Part shown: in pieces, positions 35,811-43,919 of the stretch | Layout of the letters: every line of letters starts with the position of its first letter | How positions within the stretch are numbered: the first letter of the stretch is position 1 | DNA from: FEB-25 sp963822175 | Lineage (GTDB): Bacteria; Chloroflexota; Anaerolineae; Anaerolineales; UBA4823 | Reading direction: 5' to 3' | DNA: 64,000 nt | Assembly: GCA_963822175.1 (NCBI GenBank) | Contig: CAWGGJ010000005.1 | Location: 360,502-424,501, forward strand | Notes under the pieces: generated by a model | The model's database searches: none | Told to the model about the DNA's origin: nothing | The model's input: the letters and a program-made list of their open reading frames with translations, nothing else | Program-made: the position numbers and the translations under genes

Positions 35811-36032
35811 GTGAATGAGAATAAAGGGACCGATTACTATTCCTTCCTGCTTCGCCTGTGGCGGGTGAAGGAACATGGTGAGCAGGGGTGGAGGGCTTCA
35901 CTCGAAGATGTAGGGAGCTCCGAGAAGCGCGGCTTTGACTGCCTGGAGGATCTGTTAGCGTATTTGAGCCAGGTAACTGCTCAAGGAAATAATCCATTGA
36001 TTGAGGGCAGTCAAACTGAAGTGCATGGCTGA
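35811..36032 (+). CDS. Small FLLRLW-family protein, copy A
   Basis: A 73-residue protein (GTG start; no good ribosome-binding site) with the family core YSFLLRLWRV, WRASLEDV, SEKRGFDCLEDLLAYLSQ. Copies B (41748) and C (52609) share the same arrangement, and a decayed copy D lies near 41388. The fold looks like a short beta-hairpin domain with a helix. No membrane or export signal is visible, so it is probably cytosolic. All copies precede exported proteins, and A faces BTAD regulator 1. Copy A is the most diverged. The stop codon lies inside a hairpin conserved in all copies. Confidence 0.65.
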   Translation: MNENKGTDYYSFLLRLWRVKEHGEQGWRASLEDVGSSEKRGFDCLEDLLAYLSQVTAQGNNPLIEGSQTEVHG

Positions 36033-36051
36033 GGGAAAAGCCCTGCACTTC
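36018..36051 (+). repeat. Conserved 3' hairpin, copy A
   Basis: GAAGTGCA (36018-36025) pairs with TGCACTTC (36044-36051), continued by GGCT/AGCC after one mismatch. Relative to copies B and C (GAGGTGCA/TGCACCTC) both arms changed together, a compensatory substitution. Confidence 0.65.
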
Positions 36052-36087
36052 CTGATCCCATTCTCATAGGTGAGAAGGGAGGGACAA

Positions 36088-36207
36088 TTGCCAGATGAAG
36101 TAAACGATCAAGCACCGGAAATACCTGTGTTACACCGTAAGCTGATAGATAAGAGAAATCAGGATTGTTTGCCTCAATGGAACAAGAAGGTAGGGATTTT
36201 TCGATGA
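36088..36207 (+). CDS. Possible short ORF after small gene A
   Basis: A 39-codon ORF starting at TTG 36088, four nucleotides after GGGAGGG (MPDEVNDQAPEIPVLHRKL). A comparable TTG-started ORF with a strong ribosome-binding site follows copy C (52877), and both share a GGAGG...ATTG...CACCGGAAA nucleotide pattern. No export signal. It may be a fossil or a real small peptide gene. Confidence 0.25.
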   Translation: MPDEVNDQAPEIPVLHRKLIDKRNQDCLPQWNKKVGIFR

Positions 36208-36273
36208 TGTGATAAGCATATCTAATCCACCAAACCTAAAATACCAACAAGACATATAACAAGGAGGATAAAA

Positions 36274-36807
36274 ATGAATAGCAAAAAATATTTCAACATT
36301 GTTTTCGCACTAGCACTAATCATGGTCACCGTTTTTGCAGTCACTCCGGCATCTGCCAAGGCACCAGTAACCTTCGAATGGCCAGATGATTTCTACTACC
36401 CAGTTGAAAATCCATGCGGTTTTCCAATTGAAAGTCATGTGTATGGGACCACAGAAACCAAGGTCTGGTTTGATGAAAATGGTGGTTATATCAAAGCTGT
36501 TCAACTATATCATTGGACAGAAATTTGGGATGGAGGTGGCAATACCCTAAAATTCACGATCATTAATCCTGCTCTTGCCCAGGTAGAGACTGATGGAGAT
36601 GGATACTATTCGATTATGGGAACCTGGTATAAAGTCACAGTACCGGGAGAGGGCGTTGTGGTGAAAGATATCGGACTTTGGATACGAAACATGATTGTAG
36701 ATGAGGACGGTAACTTTATAACAACTGATTTAAGAAAAGATGTTGGAGTTTCAGAGGATTTTAATTGGGGTCCGGTTTGTGAATATTTAGCACCACCAGC
36801 GCCATAA
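36274..36807 (+). CDS. Small secreted protein 1 (module A)
   Basis: A 177-residue protein with a typical Sec signal peptide (MNSKKYFNIVFALALIMVTV, cleavage after PASA-K). AAGGAGG lies 7 nt upstream of the ATG. The mature part is beta-rich and aromatic, with two cysteines (NPCGFPIESHVYG and GPVCEYLAPP) that could form a disulfide. Visible strands include ETKVWFDENGGYIKAVQLYH and GTWYKVTVPGEGVVVKDIG. No catalytic motif is recognised. It is the first exported product of module A, downstream of small gene A. Confidence 0.7.
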   Translation: MNSKKYFNIVFALALIMVTVFAVTPASAKAPVTFEWPDDFYYPVENPCGFPIESHVYGTTETKVWFDENGGYIKAVQLYHWTEIWDGGGNTLKFTIINPALAQVETDGDGYYSIMGTWYKVTVPGEGVVVKDIGLWIRNMIVDEDGNFITTDLRKDVGVSEDFNWGPVCEYLAPPAP

Positions 36808-36916
36808 ATTCATTTTCACAGGGTTTGTGAAGAGACTCAGGCAGGGGAGATGGATGCTAATAATTTTTAAGGACTCTCCCCTGCCTATTCAGTCACTCTT
36901 GCTAGTTCCGTTCTTG

Positions 36917-37085
36917 CTAATCCAGCAAAGTAGCCACATGCAGGATCAGACGCTTACCTTCCGGGTTCACCCCAGTGGCAATCAGCACAGCTTCGTCCCG
37001 AATCTGCCAACCGAGCAATACTTTCTCATACAAAGCTTCCTGGTAGAGGTAGATGCCTACACCATTTACACATGCCAGGTATAAC
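36917..37085 (-). pseudogene. Transposase remnant (mutator/IS256-like)
   Basis: On the minus strand a ~50-codon frame reads VGIYLYQEALYEKVLLGWQI, then EAVLIATGVNPEGKRLILH and stops. This matches the DGVYL...VLVAIGVNxEGKR stretch in the catalytic core of mutator-type transposases. Both ends of the gene are missing. It lies between the two secreted-protein genes of module A and marks a past insertion there. Confidence 0.5.
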
Positions 37086-37102
37086 AAATTATGGAGGAAA
37101 TA

Positions 37103-37600
37103 ATGAATACGAAAAGAATAACCACACTTATCTTAACCCTCTTCTTGGCTTTGCTTTTAACCGTCACACCAGTCCTGGCTGGTCACTACCATTTTGGCAA
37201 CGTCAGTGCATCAGGACCAGATGCTACCGGTAACTTAACGATAGACTTTTCATCTTTCGGTTTACATTCCATAGGGGCAAGTGCTGATAGAGATGCAATA
37301 TATGCATGCAAACCATTAAATGGAGACTTTCTACCCAATCCTATACAACAAGAAGTTATAGATACAGGAGGCGGTGTTGTTACCAGTGGACATTACGATA
37401 AGAATGGTGTTTTTAGAGGCGAAATTATCATTCCACCGCCACCACCACCCTCGCTTACTTGCGAAGGAGATATGATTATCACTCTCGCCATGATATCTTA
37501 TGATGGGATGTATATATCAGGAGGATATCCAGATATGAACTGGATAAGAAAACCAATTAATGGTAACCATTCAGCGACATATTATGGTTATACACCCTAA
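37103..37600 (+). CDS. Small secreted protein 2 (module A)
   Basis: A 165-residue protein starting at ATG 37103, with GGAGG 5 nt upstream. The N-terminus MNTKRITTLILTLFLALLLT followed by VTPVLAG is a Sec signal peptide. The mature region has a Gly/Ser-rich beta pattern (SASGPDATGNLTIDFSSFGL), two cysteines (YACKPL and LTCEGD) and an unusual run of seven prolines that separates two halves. The family is not recognised. It is separated from secreted protein 1 by a transposase remnant, which may explain the lost promoter proximity. Confidence 0.65.
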   Translation: MNTKRITTLILTLFLALLLTVTPVLAGHYHFGNVSASGPDATGNLTIDFSSFGLHSIGASADRDAIYACKPLNGDFLPNPIQQEVIDTGGGVVTSGHYDKNGVFRGEIIIPPPPPPSLTCEGDMIITLAMISYDGMYISGGYPDMNWIRKPINGNHSATYYGYTP

Positions 37601-37847
37601 GCGTGGCTCATAGGGTATTAACAAAACTGGTTTTTTTCTGTTATAACAAGGGGCTGTCCAGCGAGCAGGGTAGCCACTTTATAAGGCCAAAATAAGGTCT
37701 GGGTTCTACTTCGGGGTGTAAAGTCTCAATTGCAAGGTGGAACATGCAGGGGAAAACCTATACGTATTCCATCCAGTGAATGGTGGATGGATTATTGGAT
37801 GCGTCCAGTGATAAAGGAATGAGGTTAGGGAAATGATCGAGACGCTC
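37601..37847. other. Intergenic between module A and regulator 2
   Basis: Convergent gene ends meet here. CCATCCA (37769-37775) and TGGATGG (37784-37790) form a weak hairpin, and a TTTTTTT run lies near 37631. No gene is seen. Confidence 0.35.
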
Positions 37848-40800
37848 TCAACCAGCTGCCTCTCCCTGCGTTTCAATATCTTGCGCCAATCTACCTAATA
37901 CGGTAAAGAGATCACTCTCCCGCCCACGCTGCTCGGCAGCCAGGAAGACGTCTTCGGACAATTGCGCTCTGGCTAAATCCATCCGCTTACCGATCATATC
38001 TGCGGTCCATTGAGAGTTCGAGATGATCGGGTCTGTCATCAAGGCTGAATACGCTTCCACTGCCAGCTCCCAGTTACCAGAATCTGCCAGCAGCATGGGC
38101 AGTGCAGCACCGAGATTGAATAATACAAACCGGCTGTGGGTTTCGAAGGCAATGCGCAGCGATTCCTCCAGTGAGACCCTTGCCTGTTCTTCCTGCCCGA
38201 GCAGGTGTTGCGCCAATGCCAACCCGCCAAGTGCCATGCCCAGCTCACCGGCAAACCTCATTTGTCGCAGGCTGTCAACACTCTGTCGTAAATCTGCCAA
38301 CCCCTTCTCTGGTTTTCCCTGCACTAAAAACAGGCACCCGGTTTGCGATAATCCGGAAGCTACCTCACGAAGAAAGCCACCCTGCCGGGCAGCCTGTAAA
38401 GCCTCCAGCAGGGTCAGCTCAGCCTGGTCGTACCTGCCGCTATACATCTGCATGACCCCCAATGCCAGGGTATTATAGGCAATATAATAACGATCCCCCA
38501 ACTGGCGCATTTTGGCGAGCGCCTGCTCCAACGTCACCCAGGCCTCCTGAATGCGCCCCGTCCATCCATAAGACACGCCTAAATGCAGCTCACCAGTCGC
38601 CTGGCTTCCCAGGTCACCCACCGACCGGTACCAGCCTGCAGCTTCTTCCATCAACCGGGCACCGGTCTCCCACTTCCAATGGATCAAATGGTCATAGGCA
38701 AAATTCGTCAAAGATTTAGCCAGCTGGCGCGGCTCACCTGCTGCCCGGCTCAATGCCACCGCTTGCTGATGTTGCTTCAAAGCCAGGACTCGATCCCCCA
38801 TGCGACTGGTAATCTCGCCTGCCCAGGACAGGACCATCGCCTGCCACCATGAGTCACCCAGTGCCTCGAACAGCTCGGCACTGCGTTGGAAATAGTCGGT
38901 CTGTTCCAGCAGGTTGCTTGCCAGGTAGCCTCTTTCTCTCCATAGCATTGCCTGCCCGTATCGGGTATCCTCTCCGGCAGTCTCTGCCTGGCTCAGCTTC
39001 TCCATACTCTCGTTTGTTATCTGCCTGGCCAGCTCTACTTTGCCCAACAAGCGGTTGAAGTGGACCTGCCATGCCAGCAGCCAGCCCTCCAGGTTCAGAC
39101 ACTCTCCTCCTTCAGAAGCAGTCTTCACACCTTCCAGCGCCACCTGGCAGGCACGCTCGCCCTCCTGGAAGCGGTAGCGCAGAAAATAGTACAAAAGGTA
39201 TCCCTCCGAGGCTGAGGATAATTGTTCCAGGTTCTTCTGCTGGGTTGCCCACAGCCAGGCTGCTTTCACATCATCGATCTCCTTATCTGCCTGTGAAAGC
39301 AAGATCAACTGTTGTGCACTTTTAAACACCTTGGCCCACCCAGCTACCTGCTCCAGGAAATAATCACAATGCTGCTGGCGGACTGTTTTTTCTTGGGCAT
39401 CCTGGGTAAGGGTGAGTTTTTCCAGGCTATACTGGTGCACCAGGTCATGCATCTGGTACTTCCCCTCGGTAATGCTCCCCAGCAGGGATTTACCCACCAG
39501 GGCATGCAGCAGCTGTGGGCTGGCGCCTGCCACTTGATGAGCCGCCTGGGCAGTAAAGGGGTTATGGAACACGGCTATGTTCATTAACCCCTGCTGTTCT
39601 GCCTTGCTTAGCAAGTTCCAGGAATATTCAAAGGTTGCCCGCAAACTGCGTTGCCGTTCAGGCAGGTCTGCCCACTCTACCGCCAGAAAATCCAAACTAT
39701 GCTCGATCTGCTCAGCGATCTCCTGGGTAGAGAATTCAGCCACCCAGCTGGATGCCAGCAGCAGGCTCATTGGCATCCCTTCCACCAGCCGGCATATCCG
39801 GGCGATACCATCCAGGTTGTCAGGCACATAACCCGGCATCACCCGCCTGGCTGCGTCGAGGAATAACTCCACCGAGCTGTAATCCGAAATGCGTCCTATG
39901 GTATCTTGGGCCGGGAAGTTCATTCCTTCCAAAGTAAACACCTGCTCCCCGCTTAAATTCAATCGCACCCGGCTGGTCACCAGCGCCTTGCTCCCTTCTG
40001 AAGCTGACAGCAGCTCCGCCACAAGCCCGGCACTATCCACCACCGTCTCAAAACTGTCAAGTATCAGCAGGATCTTCTTATTCCTCAGGTAGTCTTGCAT
40101 CTGCCTTTTATGATCCCCCAAGTCGCGGAAAGTGAAATCCAACCTCTCAGCAATGGCCGCCAGCAGCGAGCTACCTGCACCAAGGACGGATAGCGGCACA
40201 AAATAGACACCGTCCTTGAAGAGATAGCGCTGTCTCCGGGCTGCTTCCAACGCCAGGCGGGTCTTGCCGCTGCCACCCGCTCCTAATATGCTGATCAATC
40301 GCCGTTCGGGGTCACGCAGCCAACCCCATAATTCATCCAGCTCCTTCGTCCGCCCGACAAAGGGCGTCAGGTTGGCGGGAAGATTCCCCAGCGCAATCCC
40401 GCCTTCCTCCACTCGCAGACGCTGATATAACTGTCTGGTCTCCATGCCCGGTTCAGCACCGATCTGTATGGCGATCACCTGGCGGAAAGAATCGAACTGA
40501 GCCAATGCTTCCCTTCGCCTGCCCAACAGTGCCAGCAGCCGCATCACGTGGCAATTACCCGCCTCCCCCAGCTCATCCAGCACCACCATCCTGCGCGCAT
40601 AGACAAGCGCCTGATCTAGCTCCCCACGCCGCTCGAATGCCACCACCAGATGCTCCATCACCGCCATCGCCTCCAGGCGCAGCTGCTCGCGCAACACCGT
40701 CGCCCATTCCTCAAACGCCAGGCTGCGCGGCAGGTAAAAGCCTTCCAGTAAATCACCTGCGTATAGCCTGATCGCTTCCTGGTGCCGCTCCAGGCAGTCT

Positions 40801-41219
40801 TTGCATATTTGATCTGCCGGATGGGAATGCGCTCGGGAGGCTGCAGCCAGCTGCGAAAACCTAGCTACATCTGTTTCGAAATCACTCTTGGGGTTGAGCT
40901 GGATATCCTGTGGGGTTACCAGCAGGTACGGTTCCCTGGATTGGATGTTGGGATCGGCAGGAAGAATGCCAGTGAGCGGCCGGTCACCCACGATGCCGCG
41001 TAAATGATACAGCGCCTGGCTCAGGCTGCCCCTGGAGTGTTCTTCGTCCTGTTCCGGCCAGAAGATGCCCACCAGCTTCTCGCGCAGGTGAGGTCGGTCA
41101 TTTTCCACTGCCAGGTACGCCAGCAAGGCACGCTCTTTATCCGATTCCATGGGAGCGGTGGGCTGTCCATCCAGGGTCAGTCGGTATGAACCCAACAGTT
41201 TCAACACCAGGCGTGCCAA
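37848..41219 (-). CDS. BTAD/STAND/TPR transcriptional regulator 2 (SARP-related)
   Basis: A 1,123-residue paralogue of regulator 1, also starting with TTG (41219, after GAGGA). Order: winged helix (MARLVLKLLGSYRLTLDGQ), BTAD with H131-x-H133-x5-C139-x2-C142, STAND ATPase (FVGRTKELDELW; Walker A ILGAGGSGKTRLAL; Walker B ILLILDSFET; TSRVRLNLSGEQVFTLEGM; GMPMSLLLASSW), a winged-helix-like segment (RATFEYSWNLLSKAEQQGL), then TPR repeats to the C-terminus. It faces module B/D divergently, and operator-like repeats lie 54-74 bp upstream of its start. It could regulate the exported repeat proteins, itself, or both. The activating ligand is unknown. Confidence 0.85.
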   Translation of the reverse strand: MARLVLKLLGSYRLTLDGQPTAPMESDKERALLAYLAVENDRPHLREKLVGIFWPEQDEEHSRGSLSQALYHLRGIVGDRPLTGILPADPNIQSREPYLLVTPQDIQLNPKSDFETDVARFSQLAAASRAHSHPADQICKDCLERHQEAIRLYAGDLLEGFYLPRSLAFEEWATVLREQLRLEAMAVMEHLVVAFERRGELDQALVYARRMVVLDELGEAGNCHVMRLLALLGRRREALAQFDSFRQVIAIQIGAEPGMETRQLYQRLRVEEGGIALGNLPANLTPFVGRTKELDELWGWLRDPERRLISILGAGGSGKTRLALEAARRQRYLFKDGVYFVPLSVLGAGSSLLAAIAERLDFTFRDLGDHKRQMQDYLRNKKILLILDSFETVVDSAGLVAELLSASEGSKALVTSRVRLNLSGEQVFTLEGMNFPAQDTIGRISDYSSVELFLDAARRVMPGYVPDNLDGIARICRLVEGMPMSLLLASSWVAEFSTQEIAEQIEHSLDFLAVEWADLPERQRSLRATFEYSWNLLSKAEQQGLMNIAVFHNPFTAQAAHQVAGASPQLLHALVGKSLLGSITEGKYQMHDLVHQYSLEKLTLTQDAQEKTVRQQHCDYFLEQVAGWAKVFKSAQQLILLSQADKEIDDVKAAWLWATQQKNLEQLSSASEGYLLYYFLRYRFQEGERACQVALEGVKTASEGGECLNLEGWLLAWQVHFNRLLGKVELARQITNESMEKLSQAETAGEDTRYGQAMLWRERGYLASNLLEQTDYFQRSAELFEALGDSWWQAMVLSWAGEITSRMGDRVLALKQHQQAVALSRAAGEPRQLAKSLTNFAYDHLIHWKWETGARLMEEAAGWYRSVGDLGSQATGELHLGVSYGWTGRIQEAWVTLEQALAKMRQLGDRYYIAYNTLALGVMQMYSGRYDQAELTLLEALQAARQGGFLREVASGLSQTGCLFLVQGKPEKGLADLRQSVDSLRQMRFAGELGMALGGLALAQHLLGQEEQARVSLEESLRIAFETHSRFVLFNLGAALPMLLADSGNWELAVEAYSALMTDPIISNSQWTADMIGKRMDLARAQLSEDVFLAAEQRGRESDLFTVLGRLAQDIETQGEAAG

Positions 41220-41272
41220 ACTATCCTCGCCTTACCACGTTTATCAAATTATCAATCCTATTATATCTTTTT

Positions 41273-41323
41273 TTCATCTTATTTTAATCTTAATTCATAA
41301 TTTCTTGAGACCTGTATGTTACA
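41273..41323 (+). promoter_or_regulatory. Operator/promoter-like module, copy 1 (11-bp direct repeats)
   Basis: TTCATCTTAT (41273-41282) and TTAATCTTAA (41284-41293) are direct repeats with an 11-bp period, followed by TTCTTGAGA (41302-41310) and TGTTACA (41317-41323). The same order and spacing recur at 41644-41695. OmpR-type SARP regulators are known to bind direct repeats at 11-bp spacing. Confidence 0.55.
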
Positions 41324-41387
41324 TATATTAAAGCTGACCCAAATCAGGTTCCAGGGTTTTTACAGGATATCGAGGTAATCAAGGTGG

Positions 41388-41492
41388 TTCCGCTGGCTTT
41401 TTATATAAGGTCAGGTGACCATAGAAGCAGATTTGACATCAGGCAAGGGGAGTCATATCAGGGTGCAGGGCTGAGGGGAACGCCCTGCACCT
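41388..41492 (+). pseudogene. Decayed 3' remnant of a fourth FLLRLW-family gene (copy D)
   Basis: Nucleotides 41388-41492 match the 3' third of copies B and C: GCTGG.TT.TTTA..., CAGGTGACC (identical in copy C), GACATCAG, GGGGAGTCATATC, then the GGTGCAGGGC/GCCCTGCACC hairpin (41462-41471 with 41482-41491). The upstream two thirds of the gene are absent and no ORF remains. The segment lies between operator-like copy 1 and a terminator-like element, as expected for a module whose interior was deleted. Confidence 0.65.
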
Positions 41493-41569
41493 TATGACCT
41501 CTCCATCGTAAGAGATATGGGATGTGGCTCTGGACATACGTCAGGTCACACAGGGCTGATTGCCCTCCT

Positions 41570-41637
41570 CCAAGGTTCTTGACATATGTCCATTGAGTGC
41601 ATAGGCACCCTCTGAGGGGAGAATGGCGGAGGGTGCC
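41570..41637 (+). terminator. Terminator-like element shared with the end of module C
   Basis: CCAAGG..CTTGACATATGTCC (41570-41590) is followed by a hairpin GGCACCCTC/GAGGGTGCC (41604-41612 with 41629-41637). The same CCAAGG-TGACA-GTCCAT block precedes the terminator of the 53-58 kb gene at 58334-58403 (about 22 of 28 positions identical). It is probably the preserved tail of a lost module. Confidence 0.55.
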
Positions 41638-41643
41638 TTATAT

Positions 41644-41694
41644 TTAATCTTATATTAATCTTATTTGAGAAATTCTTGAGAGGGGTTTGATACA
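41644..41694 (+). promoter_or_regulatory. Operator/promoter-like module, copy 2 (module B)
   Basis: Two identical TTAATCTTAT repeats (41644-41653 and 41655-41664) at 11-bp period are followed by TTCTTGAGA (41674-41682) and TGATAC (41689-41694). It is 53 bp upstream of small gene B and matches copy 1 in order and spacing to within 1 bp. Confidence 0.6.
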
Positions 41695-41747
41695 AAGAGG
41701 ATGAGATTATCACACAAGAAAATTATTTAATAAAAAAGGAGACCGCG

Positions 41748-42020
41748 TTGAGTAGTTCTATGGGGGTAGAAGGTGCTTTACATTATTTCTCTTTCTTGCT
41801 GCGCCTGTGGCAGGTGCCCACCGACAGGGAAAATGCTTTACGTATCCTTCTCGAGAATGTGCTGACAGGCGAGAAGCGCGGTTTTACCAGCCTGGAGGAA
41901 TTGCTGGCTTATTTAAACCAGTTATACGCGGAAACACATAAGACATCAGCTGAGGGGAGTCATATCGAGGTGCAGGGCGGAGGGGATAACCCTGCACCTC
42001 ATGATTCCTCAGCAATATAA
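41748..42020 (+). CDS. Small FLLRLW-family protein, copy B
   Basis: A 90-residue protein; TTG 41748 is the likely start because AAGGAG lies 7 nt before it (an internal ATG follows at residue 5). The core is YFSFLLRLWQVPTDRENALR, then ENVLTGEKRGFTSLEELLAYL. It is nearly identical to copy C from FSFLLRLWQVPTD onward, so the two arose by recent duplication. The C-terminal ~20 codons overlap the conserved hairpin. It is the first gene of module B, behind the 11-bp repeat operator, and precedes the broken Kelch/LamG protein. It has no export signal; a cytosolic regulatory or chaperone-like role is only a guess. Confidence 0.7.
   Translation: MSSSMGVEGALHYFSFLLRLWQVPTDRENALRILLENVLTGEKRGFTSLEELLAYLNQLYAETHKTSAEGSHIEVQGGGDNPAPHDSSAI
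41967..42000 (+). repeat. Conserved 3' hairpin, copy B
   Basis: GAGGTGCAGGG (41967-41977) and CCCTGCACCTC (41990-42000) are perfect 11-bp arms with a 12-nt loop, within the last codons of small gene B. Confidence 0.75.
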
Positions 42021-42109
42021 ATGAAAATATCGTTGAAAAGGGATATTCATTAACCCAAATTTATATGGAATTATCCTGCTCATCGCTATTGTGATAAGGA
42101 GAACATAAG

Positions 42110-43765
42110 ATGAAGACAGATCATTCATTCCTTGAGCATTGGTGGGGTATCGTTGCGTGTGTACTTTTAATAGCCCTCGGTGTGGTGGGTTGTCAACCAC
42201 GGAATGAAGCAGTGCCTATCCCTTTCCCCATAAGTATGTACGGATTTGCGCAGTGCCTGGATGAGCCGGAAAGTTATTACGTGATCGGGGGGCGTGATGA
42301 ATGGGACCATCCTCTGGACCACTTCTTGCGGTACAACAGTGCAGAGAGTGTGTGGTACCGTCTGGAACCACTGCCGGAGGCATCAGCAGGTCTGGCAGCC
42401 GCCTGCTGGCAGGGAAAAATCTACGCGGTGACACCCGAGCAACATCTGTATATCTATGACATCCTGGACGAAAGCTGGAACGATGCTGCACCACCGATCA
42501 GGGCAGCCTGGGGAGCGGCGATAGCTGCCTGGGATGGGCAAATTTACCTGGTGAGTGGTGCTCCATCCGAATGGAGCACCCCAGTAAGTGATGTAAGTGT
42601 ATATGATATTGCCTCAGGTAGCTGGATACCCTACCTTGGAATAAATATCCCCATACCAACTCGCTTTCCGGGTTATGTCCAGGCAGGGCCGTATCTATAC
42701 GTGGTGGGTGGCTTTGGAGTTAATTCGCCTGAGCAAAACGTGAATGCTACCCAGCGTTTTGATCTATCCACCCACACCTGGCAGCAAGGACCGGAATTCA
42801 CCAGTGCCCGTGCCGCCTTTGCTTTATCCGTTACCGATTACAACCTCTATGCCGGTGGGGGTGATATGAATGGCGATGATTATCTCGATGAGACAGCCCT
42901 GGTAGAGAACCTGGACCTGGCTAACTGGCCTCAAGGCAATTGGACAGATACCGGGCATGGCATCGCACCGTCATTAATGTTTGACAGTGGTGGATTCTGC
43001 ACCGAGGTCCTGACCGGCGGGGAGATTTGGACGGTAGGAGGCGCTCAGCCTGATGAGCAGCATTTAAACGCAGTTACCACCAACCAGTGGGGAGATATTG
43101 AAAACAGCTGCCTGCACGGGTCTTTCGAGCTGCAGGCTGGACCAGATGCACAGGCAGGAATCGGCTTCCCTGGCAACGAGGTGAGTTATACAGTCTGGGT
43201 AACCAACACAGGCGGTATCCCGGATGCGTATGAGATCTCAGTAACCTCAGGCTGGCCAGCTGTAACCGGAAAGCTATCACCAGTCTGGCCGGGAAACAAC
43301 GGTCCGTTAACAGTCACCGTTACGATACCAATGGATGTGCTGCCTGGCGAGACGGATACCGCCCAGGTGACCATCACGTCGCAGGGTGACCCATCCAGGT
43401 CAGCCACTGTCAGCCTGACCACCGGGCGGAATGGGGAGCTGATCCTGGAACCTGCACTGGTAGAAGGGGAAAGTGGAATAGGGGAGACGGTTTCCTACCC
43501 GCTCACCCTGCGCAACGCAACCGGGCAAACTGACACCTTTTCCCTGGAGCTCGGTGCATATGCGTGGCCGACAACGCTTTCGATGGATCAGATCGGCCCA
43601 CTGCCGGACGGCGGAGAGCAGACCTTTAATGTGACAGTGTATATTCCTTTTGAAGTGCCCTGGTACAGCCAGGATGAGGTGGTGGTCACGGCGCACTTCA
43701 CAAGCCAACCCGGCAGAGTTTTACGACACCAGCCAGATTACCACCACGGCGTATGCTCCGCCTGA
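42110..43765 (+). CDS. Fragment 1: lipoprotein signal, Kelch propeller and NEW3-like repeats
   Basis: The first 551 codons of the giant gene. ATG 42110 follows AAGGAGA. The signal ends in the lipobox LGVVGC (Cys28), so the protein was tethered on the outside. A six-bladed Kelch-type propeller follows (YGFAQCLDEPESYYVIGG; GKIYAVTPEQ; DGQIYLVSGAP; PYLYVVGGFG; YNLYAGGGD; GGEIWTVGGA). Two NEW3/DUF11-like Ig repeats follow (GNEVSYTVWVTNTGGIPDAY, then GETVSYPLTLRNATGQTDTF). The frame is lost near 43715. Kelch propellers of this type usually bind sugars or proteins. The same propeller is repeated three times in the 53-58 kb gene. Confidence 0.8.
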   Translation: MKTDHSFLEHWWGIVACVLLIALGVVGCQPRNEAVPIPFPISMYGFAQCLDEPESYYVIGGRDEWDHPLDHFLRYNSAESVWYRLEPLPEASAGLAAACWQGKIYAVTPEQHLYIYDILDESWNDAAPPIRAAWGAAIAAWDGQIYLVSGAPSEWSTPVSDVSVYDIASGSWIPYLGINIPIPTRFPGYVQAGPYLYVVGGFGVNSPEQNVNATQRFDLSTHTWQQGPEFTSARAAFALSVTDYNLYAGGGDMNGDDYLDETALVENLDLANWPQGNWTDTGHGIAPSLMFDSGGFCTEVLTGGEIWTVGGAQPDEQHLNAVTTNQWGDIENSCLHGSFELQAGPDAQAGIGFPGNEVSYTVWVTNTGGIPDAYEISVTSGWPAVTGKLSPVWPGNNGPLTVTVTIPMDVLPGETDTAQVTITSQGDPSRSATVSLTTGRNGELILEPALVEGESGIGETVSYPLTLRNATGQTDTFSLELGAYAWPTTLSMDQIGPLPDGGEQTFNVTVYIPFEVPWYSQDEVVVTAHFTSQPGRVLRHQPDYHHGVCSA

Positions 43766-43919
43766 AATGTCTTATTCGCCAGAGACACTGGAGAGCACCC
43801 AATTGCCTGATCAAACCGTGACCCAGACTTTGACCATCAGCAATGGCAATGGGGTGACAATGACTTACAATATATACTCCGCTTATCTGATGCAGATGCT
43901 TCATTCTCCACCTGGATGA
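43716..43919 (+). pseudogene. Fragment 2: first TQTLT linker
   Basis: Continues fragment 1 in another frame after a shift near 43715: NPAEFYDTSQITTTAY, then SPETLESTQLPDQTVTQTL, the linker that precedes every LamG unit. It stops at 43917-43919, where the LamG domain would begin. Confidence 0.6.

Noticed and set aside
36827..37084. An 85-codon plus-strand ORF
   Set aside because: It is the antisense shadow of the transposase remnant and has no start signal.
41748..42020. RiPP precursor interpretation of the FLLRLW small genes
   Set aside because: The conserved part is a folded-looking core rather than a leader plus variable core peptide, and no maturation enzymes are nearby.
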